Shown: positions 1 to 5,706 of the stretch, in pieces | How the letters are laid out: each line of letters starts with the position of its first letter | How positions within the stretch are numbered: the stretch's first letter is position 1 | From: a virus | Direction: 5' to 3' (one strand) | DNA: 35,911 nucleotides | IMG/VR virus record: IMGVR_UViG_3300020583_000029 | Location: 1-35,911 of that record | The notes under the pieces: model-generated | What the model saw: the letters and a program-made list of their open reading frames with translations, nothing else | What the model was told of the DNA's origin: nothing | The model's database searches: none | Program-made: the position numbers and the translations under genes

Positions 1-61
1 AGTTAATGTCATCGTTGAATACTGCTAGCCTTTTCCATCTGCTACCTCTGGGCATCCCCAT
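1..61 (-). CDS. Hypothetical protein, N-terminal fragment cut by window edge
   Basis: On the minus strand an ATG at 61 is preceded by a strong Shine-Dalgarno (GGAGG, six bases upstream). The frame stays open to the window edge and gives MGMPRGSRWKRLAVFNDDIN. A second in-frame ATG lies two codons in. The visible part is basic and too short to assign a family. It would be the third gene of the leftward unit that starts near 490. The ribosome-binding site is the main evidence that this is a real gene. Confidence 0.5.
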   Translation of the reverse strand, partial: MGMPRGSRWKRLAVFNDDIN

Positions 62-98
62 AATCCCCCTCCAAACTCAATTAATCTCGCTCATTAAA

Positions 99-185
99 CT
101 AGTTTTCCGGCCCACAATCGCAGCCTTCGTGCCCGCAGTCATCGCAAACTAGCGGATTATTCGGTATTGCTAGTGCCTTCTTCAT
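99..185 (-). CDS. Tiny Cys-rich protein, possible zinc knuckle
   Basis: A 28-residue frame on the minus strand starts at ATG 185 and stops at 99. It begins MKKALAIPNNPLV and then carries CDDCGHEGCDC, four cysteines and a histidine in eleven residues, which suits a single metal site. It overlaps the 3' end of the upstream gene (157-435) by 29 bases. The ribosome-binding site is weak (GAG/GAGAC just before the ATG). The case rests on the clean Cys pattern, the tight packing, and the many other small Cys-rich proteins in this window. A chance frame is possible. Confidence 0.38.
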   Translation of the reverse strand: MKKALAIPNNPLVCDDCGHEGCDCGPEN

Positions 186-435
186 GTCTCGGCTCTACGC
201 CTGACGCATAGCAACGTGCCAGATAGTTTCGGCAAGCCTGCCAGCGCTTTGTTGTGTCCGAGCGCCGCTTGCATTCGATCTCGTTCGGCTCCCCTTCCGT
301 GGCAAGGTCCATCTCATGTTGCACGGCGAATGCTAAATCAGCAATCATATGGTGCTGCCCGACTAAATCAATACCGCCGATGAATGATGGGAGATGATAC
401 AGAGCCTCATTGAAACTTTTGAACGGTACGGCCAT
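157..435 (-). CDS. Hypothetical protein, first gene of the leftward unit
   Basis: A 92-residue protein beginning MAVPFKSFNEALYHLP. The frame also has an ATG at 453, but the inner ATG at 435 is preceded by GGAGGAGAT, an almost perfect Shine-Dalgarno that itself lies inside the longer frame, so 435 is preferred. No signal peptide or membrane segment is seen. The middle is acidic (QHEMDLATEGEPNEIECKRR) and the C-terminal part mixed. I do not recognise a family. It sits just downstream of the leftward promoter at 491-519 and is divergent from the main rightward genes, a position often taken by early or regulatory genes. Confidence 0.65.
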   Translation of the reverse strand: MAVPFKSFNEALYHLPSFIGGIDLVGQHHMIADLAFAVQHEMDLATEGEPNEIECKRRSDTTKRWQACRNYLARCYASGVEPRHEEGTSNTE

Positions 436-454
436 ATCTCCTCCAAATGTCATT

Positions 455-466
455 AATACATGTATT
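455..466. promoter_or_regulatory. 12-bp palindrome, possible operator
   Basis: AATACATGTATT is a perfect palindrome. It lies between the predicted leftward start of transcription (about 484) and the ribosome-binding site of the gene at 157-435. It could be a repressor site or chance. Confidence 0.3.
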
Positions 467-490
467 GAGTCGATTGATTAACACAGAAGC

Positions 491-519
491 ATCTTAAACC
501 CAGCGATGGGTTATGTCAA
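491..519 (-). promoter_or_regulatory. Leftward sigma-70-type promoter with palindrome in the spacer
   Basis: On the minus strand a consensus -35 TTGACA (514-519) is followed by exactly 17 bases and a -10 TAAGAT (491-496; 4 of 6 to TATAAT). The spacer contains an inverted repeat, AACCCA-TCGC-TGGGTT (497-512), that fits between the two hexamers. A protein bound there would block RNA polymerase, so this looks like a repressible promoter for the leftward genes. Confidence 0.6.
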
Positions 520-534
520 GAGAAATCTTTCGGC

Positions 535-565
535 TTGCAATTCCGCTTCATCTGTGGCATATAAT
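535..565 (+). promoter_or_regulatory. Rightward promoter candidate
   Basis: A perfect -10 TATAAT (560-565) has TTGCAA (535-540) as its best -35, with a long 19-base spacer. Transcription would start near 572 and read into the gene at 635. It is back-to-back with the leftward promoter, the two -35 boxes being only 15 bases apart. The predicted leader carries an inverted repeat, CTGACT-CGTTAA-AGTCAG (584-601), that could be a hairpin or binding site; no T-run follows. Confidence 0.45.
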
Positions 566-634
566 AGATACCCCTTAGCGTCGCTGACTCGTTAAAGTCA
601 GTCCTCTGCTGTTGTCTATCTAGCCACGCCTAAA

Positions 635-925
635 ATGCGATTCCCGGTTTTCGGCCATCGCTCCAATCCCTCCGTTGACCCGCCGATCTGCCGCAAGAAA
701 ACTGCTTACGTTCAATCACTCATCTCTGAGCACCTAGCAGACTGGATCGATCCTGAGAATCAAGCGCTTGGCGTATTGCTGCGAGGGCGATTCCTGCCAG
801 AACGCGATCACGAACAAGTCATCGCCGGTTCAGGATTCGACAGCGCCTGGTCGATCAAGCAATCCGGCTATGCCGGGCCGAATGTGTGGCAGCTCAAGAC
901 TTCGAGGGATCAGGTTGGGGCTTAG
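635..925 (+). CDS. Hypothetical protein, first rightward gene
   Basis: A 96-residue frame starting MRFPVFGHRSNPSVDPP, with no clear ribosome-binding site at the ATG. The middle and C-terminal parts (AYVQSLISEHLADWIDPEN, then LLRGRFLPERDHEQV) look like ordinary folded protein. I do not recognise a family. It follows the rightward promoter near 560 and precedes the gene at 950. The start is uncertain, since the first 15 residues could be leader sequence, but no better downstream start is apparent. Confidence 0.5.
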   Translation: MRFPVFGHRSNPSVDPPICRKKTAYVQSLISEHLADWIDPENQALGVLLRGRFLPERDHEQVIAGSGFDSAWSIKQSGYAGPNVWQLKTSRDQVGA

Positions 926-949
926 TCCGTTCCACGCTTACCGGCTGAT

Positions 950-1183
950 ATGCCCACTCACCATGGTACAACGACGCCGACAATGACTGGCTCTGCTGCT
1001 AACGATGAACCCGTTATCGGCTTTCTGCACCCAGGCGATGAAGTCTCGCGCATTGGAAACTGCATTATGATCAAGTGCCACGACGAAGATAACGCTATTG
1101 TGATCATGGAGTTATTCAAAGACATTGCCCACGGCAAGCACGTCACAATCGGCCCAGCAGATGAGAGCGAATCCAATGACTAG
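950..1183 (+). CDS. Small hypothetical protein
   Basis: A 77-residue acidic protein. After a Thr-rich start the stretch EPVIGFLHPGDEVSRIGN and the hydrophobic NAIVIMELFKDIAHGKHV suggest a small beta-alpha domain. No Shine-Dalgarno is clear at 950; an inner ATG at 983 (MTGSAANDEPV) is an alternative start. It overlaps the next gene by eight bases, as expected for translational coupling. Function unknown. Confidence 0.5.
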   Translation: MPTHHGTTTPTMTGSAANDEPVIGFLHPGDEVSRIGNCIMIKCHDEDNAIVIMELFKDIAHGKHVTIGPADESESND

Positions 1184-1697
1184 CACGCCTCAAATCGCGC
1201 CAGACGTGCAATCGGCGCCAATTCTGTCTAAGTCTATGAAAGGCAAGTATGACGGTCGCGGTCCAGCAAACCGTCTCAAGGCTAAAAAGTTAACTGGTCG
1301 CAAACCAGCGTTCGCAAAGCACTTAAGCCGCAATACGGCAGCAGTAGTATTAAGCCAGGTCGATCTCAAGGCAAGGCTTCTCGAGCTTTTGACGCATCCT
1401 GACGCCCGTTTACGCTTCGAAGTCATTCGTTATGTGTGGGATAGGCTGGAGGGCAAGCCGTTCGTAGCAGAGAATCCCCAAACGACCGGTCGGTCGAATA
1501 TGCTGTTACAAGATAACCGAATCCAGGTGGCAATCCAGCAGCTAGTCCCAGCGAAGCAAGCGCGTAAGAGCAAGAAAGCAAAGCAGATCGAAGCGAATAG
1601 CGAAGCGAAGCAGCTGGTATCTGGCGATGCTGGTACACAAACCTACGTAGACGCGACGGCGCAAGTCGTTGATTCTGGACAGGATGTCAGCGAGTGA
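1176..1697 (+). CDS. Putative terminase small subunit-like DNA-binding protein
   Basis: A 173-residue basic protein read from the ATG at 1176, which overlaps the previous gene; an upstream in-frame ATG at 1125 would lie deep inside that gene. The first 50 residues are Lys/Arg-rich and disordered-looking. Residues about 60-95 carry VDLKARLLELLTHPDARLRF followed by a helix ending in DRLEGKP, a pattern I know from phage small-terminase-like and related DNA-binding proteins. The C-terminal third is again basic, then acidic. It lies about 0.6 kb upstream of the large terminase, the usual place for the DNA-recognition subunit. The assignment rests on position and this one pattern. Confidence 0.45.
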   Translation: MTSTPQIAPDVQSAPILSKSMKGKYDGRGPANRLKAKKLTGRKPAFAKHLSRNTAAVVLSQVDLKARLLELLTHPDARLRFEVIRYVWDRLEGKPFVAENPQTTGRSNMLLQDNRIQVAIQQLVPAKQARKSKKAKQIEANSEAKQLVSGDAGTQTYVDATAQVVDSGQDVSE

Positions 1698-1779
1698 GCT
1701 ATCCCATCCAAGCGGGCGCGAAGGCCGGGGGTGCCAAGAAAAATCTACCTTCTCACCCACAATTTTCCCCCAGTTTAGC

Positions 1780-1808
1780 TTGTGCAATAACTGCACGCGG
1801 TGTACACT
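1780..1808 (+). promoter_or_regulatory. Weak promoter candidate with inverted repeat
   Basis: The roughly 115-base gap after 1697 holds TTGTGC (1780-1785), 17 bases, then TACACT (1803-1808), a poor match to sigma-70 boxes. It also holds an inverted repeat GTGCA-ATAAC-TGCAC (1782-1796) and the palindrome GTGTACAC (1800-1807). The -10-like box ends six bases before the ATG at 1815, which would give a leaderless message. GTGTACAC recurs in the promoter near 34000. Confidence 0.22.
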
Positions 1809-1814
1809 CTGCAC

Positions 1815-1985
1815 ATGGTCGCGGTGTTGATGGTTGGGAAGCGGGAATGCTGGGTATGCGGGAAGTGCAAGTGGGCATGGTTCCCGAGGCAGGGCAAGGA
1901 CGGGAAGACGATCACGCCGAGGCAGTGTCCGAACGGCAAGTGCCGGGTGAGGTTTGTGGGGCAGGTGGAAGATGAGAAAGTGTAA
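1815..1985 (+). CDS. Small zinc-ribbon-like protein
   Basis: A 56-residue protein. CWVCGKCKW and, some 20 residues on, CPNGKC provide paired cysteines spaced as in a zinc ribbon; the rest is basic. The ATG at 1815 is chosen because it follows the -10-like box; ATGs at 1800 and 1830 are in frame, and none has a good Shine-Dalgarno. It overlaps the next gene by 14 bases. The role could be nucleic-acid binding, but only the metal-binding pattern is seen. Confidence 0.5.
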   Translation: MVAVLMVGKRECWVCGKCKWAWFPRQGKDGKTITPRQCPNGKCRVRFVGQVEDEKV

Positions 1986-2169
1986 CGAGTGCGGGTTTAG
2001 GGCGGAGAGCAAGAAGTCTGGGTTTGAGGGAAATGCCGAGGAGCTGGCGGCGATGTCGGATCACCTGGTTGGACACAATCCGACCCCGGCACAGTGGACA
2101 ACGGCGCATAGCCGGATGAGGCACGCGAAGGATTTAGGGAAGGCGTGCGATTGCGAGAAGTGCGCCTAG
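1972..2169 (+). CDS. Small Cys/His-rich protein
   Basis: A 65-residue protein from the ATG at 1972, preceded by GGTGGAAG; a longer in-frame start at 1954 is less likely. It begins MRKCNECGF and later has DHLVGH, giving C-x2-C and H-x3-H as in a C2H2-type finger, and ends CDCEKCA with three more cysteines. It is probably a small metal-binding, perhaps nucleic-acid-binding protein. Its stop is followed directly by the next ATG. Confidence 0.5.
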   Translation: MRKCNECGFRAESKKSGFEGNAEELAAMSDHLVGHNPTPAQWTTAHSRMRHAKDLGKACDCEKCA

Positions 2170-2289
2170 ATGACCACAGGCCTAAAGATTGAGCGGTACT
2201 GCCTGATCAACGGGTGGATTTTCACGGTGACCGAATCAGAGGACGGAACGATCCTGTCGTGTTCGATTTCGGAGCCTCCCGGGTTCTAG
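2170..2289 (+). CDS. Very small hypothetical protein
   Basis: A 39-residue frame packed exactly between two genes: its ATG follows the preceding TAG and its own TAG is followed at once by the terminase ATG. The product, starting MTTGLKIERYCLINGWIF, has the feel of a short beta-sheet protein. No function is suggested. The TAGATG junctions at both ends are the main evidence for it being real; they fit translational coupling into the terminase gene. Confidence 0.45.
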   Translation: MTTGLKIERYCLINGWIFTVTESEDGTILSCSISEPPGF

Positions 2290-3822
2290 ATGGGTGTCCT
2301 GACCGGGGAGCTGGACTTCTTTGCGGCGATTGATTCGCTGCCGAAGATGCCAAAGCAGAAGGAGTTTATCTCGTGTACAGAGCCGAATGCTGCATATGTG
2401 GGTGGGGTGGGTTCGGGAAAGAGTGTAGCCTTGGTTACCTCGCTTATCCTCAATGCGGCTGCCGATCAGAACGGATTCTCGTTGGTTGGTCGGTTGAATA
2501 TGCCTGCCCTAGAGTCTTCTACTATGAAGACTTTTCTGGAGATGGTTCCCGAGGAGTACGGCGAGTGGGCGGACACGAAAAAGACGTTCACCTTCTCGAA
2601 CGGGCATGTGGTGATCTTCAAGCACCTGGACATCTCGGACCCGAAGATAGCGGGCCACATCAAGTCGATGAACCTCTCAGGGGCCTATGTCGATGAAGCC
2701 ACCGAAGTCTCGGAAGAAATCTACTTCCTGCTCCTGTCCCGTCTGCGGCGCAAAACTGCCCCCCGACACATTATTCGACTTGCGTCAAATCCTGCGGGCC
2801 ATGATTGGATTTGGCGCCACTTCTTTGACCCAGACCGCAAGTCGGCGTGGAAAGAAAACAACCTCGGCGTAACGGCTTCATCCTTCGAGAACCCCTTCTT
2901 GCCAGAGGAATACATTCAGAACATGGTGAACACCTATCCCCCGGATTGGGCGGACCGGTTCATTCATGGGCACTTTTCAGACTTTTCGGACCTGGTTTAC
3001 AAGGAGTTTACGGAGGAGAGCCATGTCTGGGACGCCAGTCGAGGGTATGCCTGTTTCGGCGGTGATTCAAATCCTCCGCTGGAATGGCCCTGCATTGTCG
3101 GCATTGACATCGGATCAGATATCGACCCTTGGGCCTGCACCCTTATTGCGGTGGCTCCTAACGGAATGCTGTTTCAGTTCGGAGAAGTCTACGGAAACTC
3201 TCTCCTGATCCGGACGATTGCCTCGGAACTTCACATGAAACTGGGGGAGCGGGCAGTCGATGGAGTGGCTTATGACTATGCCAATAGGCAGGCGGCTCTG
3301 GAACTGGCTGAATATGACATTTGCGGGACCCCGGCCATCAAGGAGGTGCGCCCTGGACTCTTTAAAACCGCCCAATACATCCACATTGATCCCAGACTCG
3401 AGCATCCCTTCAAGCCAGGAACTAAGGGAGCGCCAAGATACTATGCGTCCTCCGAGTGCCGAAACACTCTCCGGGAATTCAGCGCCTACAAATGGGCCAA
3501 AGACCGATCAGGAACTGCCACCGGAGAGCCAGACCACTCCAATTCTCACTCCCCGGATGGCGTCCGTTATGCCCTTCACACGTTCCGACCGCTACCTGAG
3601 AAGCTTGCTCCACCTAAACTGTGGGAAAACCCTGCGCTGAACGAGTTTTCGAGGCAGTACTGGCGGGATAATGAGCGCTTCCGGGACCGGAAAGACCGCT
3701 TGCAGGGCTTCGTGGCAGGATCCAAGGCGCCGAAGACGATTCAGGAGTGGCAAAAGCTGGCGGGAAGGGCTCCAATCCGGTTCCAGAGGCCGAATTACAC
3801 CAAGTTTATGAGGACGAATTAG
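2290..3822 (+). CDS. Terminase large subunit (packaging ATPase and nuclease)
   Basis: A 510-residue protein of typical length. It cuts concatemeric DNA and drives it through the portal into the prohead. The ATPase domain shows Walker A GGVGSGKS at residues 38-45, Walker B YVDEA at about 133-137 and a coupling motif LASNPAG at about 164-170. The RNase H-like nuclease domain shows acidic residues in GIDIGSD (Asp 273), AYDYANRQ (Asp 329) and HSPDGVRYAL (Asp 423). After residue 430 there is a long charged tail, ending in a basic segment. The start abuts the stop of the 39-residue gene upstream. The family (terminase_6/terminase_3 type) cannot be fixed by eye, but the activity is clear. Confidence 0.95.
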   Translation: MGVLTGELDFFAAIDSLPKMPKQKEFISCTEPNAAYVGGVGSGKSVALVTSLILNAAADQNGFSLVGRLNMPALESSTMKTFLEMVPEEYGEWADTKKTFTFSNGHVVIFKHLDISDPKIAGHIKSMNLSGAYVDEATEVSEEIYFLLLSRLRRKTAPRHIIRLASNPAGHDWIWRHFFDPDRKSAWKENNLGVTASSFENPFLPEEYIQNMVNTYPPDWADRFIHGHFSDFSDLVYKEFTEESHVWDASRGYACFGGDSNPPLEWPCIVGIDIGSDIDPWACTLIAVAPNGMLFQFGEVYGNSLLIRTIASELHMKLGERAVDGVAYDYANRQAALELAEYDICGTPAIKEVRPGLFKTAQYIHIDPRLEHPFKPGTKGAPRYYASSECRNTLREFSAYKWAKDRSGTATGEPDHSNSHSPDGVRYALHTFRPLPEKLAPPKLWENPALNEFSRQYWRDNERFRDRKDRLQGFVAGSKAPKTIQEWQKLAGRAPIRFQRPNYTKFMRTN

Positions 3823-3830
3823 CGAAGCCT

Positions 3831-4028
3831 ATGAGGCCGACGAAAGCACAGCGGCTTTTCAGTCATATTACCGCTCTCGATGAGGCGAAAAGCCGTCAAG
3901 TTGCGTCTGTAGCACTTGGGATTGAGGCTCTAGAACTGCTTTTGGTCGAAAAGGGCATCCTGCGGGACTCGGAGCTGATGGAAAAGCTCGATAGATTGAT
4001 TTTGCAGAAGCAAGAGGAGGTTGCATGA
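3831..4028 (+). CDS. Small helical protein after terminase
   Basis: A 65-residue protein read from the ATG at 3831, nine bases after the terminase stop; a GTG at 3747 inside the terminase gene is in frame but less likely. The sequence (SHITALDEAKSRQVASVALG, then ELLLVEKGIL and a charged C-terminal helix) predicts two or three amphipathic helices. Its stop overlaps the next start (ATGA). Unknown role, probably in head assembly or packaging by position. Confidence 0.55.
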   Translation: MRPTKAQRLFSHITALDEAKSRQVASVALGIEALELLLVEKGILRDSELMEKLDRLILQKQEEVA

Positions 4029-4180
4029 GCACTCTCGGCGGGTTGATGCGCCCCGTAACCGACATGGCTGACAAACAGGCCAAGGCTGGCCGGGTCAAGA
4101 GCGTGAAACTCAAGGTCAAGATGAAGCCTGGCAGCGCGAAGCAGCCAGCAAAGCCTCAGTTTACCCAGAATGAGCAGTGA
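4025..4180 (+). CDS. Small basic protein
   Basis: A 51-residue protein with an excellent ribosome-binding site (GAGGAGG, four bases before ATG 4025) and an ATGA overlap with the gene before it. It starts MSTLGGLMRPVTDMADKQ and continues with a strongly basic stretch (KSVKLKVKMKPGSAKQ), then a Gln/Pro-rich tail. It may bind DNA or be a virion minor protein; nothing more specific can be said. Confidence 0.6.
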   Translation: MSTLGGLMRPVTDMADKQAKAGRVKSVKLKVKMKPGSAKQPAKPQFTQNEQ

Positions 4181-4802
4181 AGACAGCGCTCCGCGCTCAG
4201 ACGGCTTCCTGTCTTACGAGCCGAAGCATCTACGAAAGATTAACGCCATTCGGCGTGTTATCTCTGCCCCGGACGCGAAGCTTCCCCCAATCCTGAACAA
4301 TGGCCAGGTGCTGTTTTCTTCTGCTCGGGATGCCGACGATGAGCCACGGTCCTGCTATAACTGCCCATTCTTCAACTACGACCGCTCCTGCAAGCTCATG
4401 GCTCCCCAGATCGAGATCCACAAACTCCTCTGGCCCCCGGAACCTACCGCAGACTCCAAGCAGGTTGAGTACTGGCCGGTATGTGGCTACTGGGTCCACG
4501 GTGAGCCGAACTACGGCCCTGAAGAACGCTATGCCTGCATCAATCCCGATGACGCGGGACTCGGATGGGTGAATGCGCCGAAAGTTGGGCAGGAGCAGGG
4601 CGGAACCTGTTGCGGTGGACGTAACGGCGGGGATGACTGCGACTTCTTTATGACCGAGGAAGATGACAAGCGCAAGGCCGACGAAGGCTTCTGCCGGGTA
4701 TTGCAGCGCAGCGTGAACAACACGGACTGTTGTTCGGCGTGGCTCGATGACGATCTCGTGCACTGGCAGACCGCGCAAGAGCGTTTCAAGATCAATAAAT
4801 GA
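4170..4802 (+). CDS. Cys-rich hypothetical protein
   Basis: A 210-residue acidic protein with eleven cysteines. They occur in CYNCPFF and SCKLM near residues 62-75, VCGYW and ACIN in the middle, CCGG and CDFF near 147-160, and FCRVL and DCCSAW near the end. The spacing suits one or more metal or iron-sulfur sites, or a zinc-stabilised fold. I do not recognise a family. It overlaps the preceding gene by 11 bases and the next by 4. It falls between terminase and portal, where phages often place head-completion or accessory genes. Confidence 0.6.
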   Translation: MSSEDSAPRSDGFLSYEPKHLRKINAIRRVISAPDAKLPPILNNGQVLFSSARDADDEPRSCYNCPFFNYDRSCKLMAPQIEIHKLLWPPEPTADSKQVEYWPVCGYWVHGEPNYGPEERYACINPDDAGLGWVNAPKVGQEQGGTCCGGRNGGDDCDFFMTEEDDKRKADEGFCRVLQRSVNNTDCCSAWLDDDLVHWQTAQERFKINK

Positions 4803-4999
4803 GCGACGATCTCGAATCACAAATTGCGAACGAGCGTTCCGAAATTGAGAACGCACCCAAGGTGCCGCTCCGCCAGTATCAGCCAACCAGCGGATTGGCG
4901 GGGCGCTGCCATTGGTGTGGACGGATCTCTAGCGATCTGGTTCTGGTGGAAGGTGAACGTTACAAGGGGCGCGACTGTTGCGGAGGGCGACACACATGA
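4799..4999 (+). CDS. Small zinc-ribbon protein
   Basis: A 66-residue protein overlapping the previous gene by ATGA. A charged N-terminal helix is followed by CHWCGR (about residues 37-42) and RDCCGG near the C-terminus, a four-Cys zinc-ribbon layout. The stop overlaps the start of the homing endonuclease gene (ATGA). Whether it lost a C-terminal part when the endonuclease arrived cannot be told from this sequence, but the ribbon appears complete. Confidence 0.55.
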   Translation: MSDDLESQIANERSEIENAPKVPLRQYQPTSGLAGRCHWCGRISSDLVLVEGERYKGRDCCGGRHT

Positions 5000-5457
5000 T
5001 GTCGTGGGAGTACATCGCTGGATTCTTTGATGGCGAAGGCCATGCGGCCCTAAGAACAGCCTCGAATGGCGCGGCTTGGTTCGCTGGAATCGGCCAGTCC
5101 GGAAAAGAGGGGAAGCAGATACTTGAAGAAATCCAGGAGTTTTTGAGGATTCACGGAATCAATTCGAACCTTCATGCCGATTCACATAAGGGCAAGTTCT
5201 CTAAGCGAGACATGTACCGCCTCACCCTATCTAATAGAATCAACGTGGTCGGCCTCCTTAAGAAGCTTATCCCATTCGTTCATGTCAAAAAGGCAACAGT
5301 ACAAGACATTCTCCGGTACGACATCTTGTATCCAAGATGGACATCCAGAGAGCGCGGTTTAATTCTCAATCGGAGATGGGAAAAGACCGTGCTGGTTAGG
5401 AGTAAAAATGGAAATCCCTACAGAATCTCCAAGGAAGTATGGGGTTTGGAGCGATGA
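4996..5457 (+). CDS. LAGLIDADG homing endonuclease (first copy)
   Basis: A 153-residue protein starting MMSWEYIAGFFDGEGH. AGFFDGEG at residues 8-15 is the LAGLIDADG signature, whose last acidic residue coordinates the catalytic metal. Only one motif is present, so the enzyme would act as a homodimer. The rest (helical segment IQEFLRIHGI, basic strand region, LLKKLIPFV) fits the family's single-domain length. GGAGG lies nine to ten bases before the ATG at 4996; an upstream in-frame ATG (4978) is less likely. It is wedged by ATGA overlaps between two ordinary genes, with no room for a group I intron, so it appears free-standing. Confidence 0.85.
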   Translation: MMSWEYIAGFFDGEGHAALRTASNGAAWFAGIGQSGKEGKQILEEIQEFLRIHGINSNLHADSHKGKFSKRDMYRLTLSNRINVVGLLKKLIPFVHVKKATVQDILRYDILYPRWTSRERGLILNRRWEKTVLVRSKNGNPYRISKEVWGLER

Positions 5458-5705
5458 CGTTTCAGAGTTGGCTTCTGGTCTTACTGGTGGCAAGCCTGTG
5501 CGGAATAGCAGTAACGCTGGTGATCCTGAACCACAGCCTGCAACAGAAGTGGATGAGGATTTTCTGCGAACGCTCGGGGATTCCGCCGACAAGTATGGAC
5601 GCTAGGCCCGAAGCTCCGAAAGAAGTAGTTGCGCCGAAACCAAAGAAGCTGGCCTTTAGTATTCCGATCCCAGGCGCAGAGCAGTTCCGCAAGATAGCCA
5701 AATAA
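5454..5705 (+). CDS. Single-pass membrane protein
   Basis: An 83-residue protein with one N-terminal transmembrane segment (WLLVLLVASLCGIAVTLVIL) followed by a short basic and then Pro/Lys-rich cytoplasmic-like tail (APKEVVAPKPKKL). Its ATG overlaps the endonuclease stop (ATGA). It ends two bases before the portal start. An alternative frame over the same region (5408-5605) has no supporting signal. Function unknown. Confidence 0.5.
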   Translation: MTFQSWLLVLLVASLCGIAVTLVILNHSLQQKWMRIFCERSGIPPTSMDARPEAPKEVVAPKPKKLAFSIPIPGAEQFRKIAK

Positions 5706-5706
5706 A

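Noticed and set aside
1694-1975. 93-residue frame starting at 1694
   Set aside because: Its second half is a Gly/Glu-rich shadow of the zinc-ribbon gene at 1815; the first half has no recognisable character.
4230-4886. Minus-strand 218-residue frame opposite the Cys-rich gene
   Set aside because: Arg/Val-rich mirror of the + strand gene, no ribosome-binding site, and the + gene is tightly coupled to both neighbours.
5408-5605. 65-residue + frame across the endonuclease end
   Set aside because: Overlaps both the endonuclease and the membrane protein, with no start signal; the ATGA-coupled 5454 gene is better.
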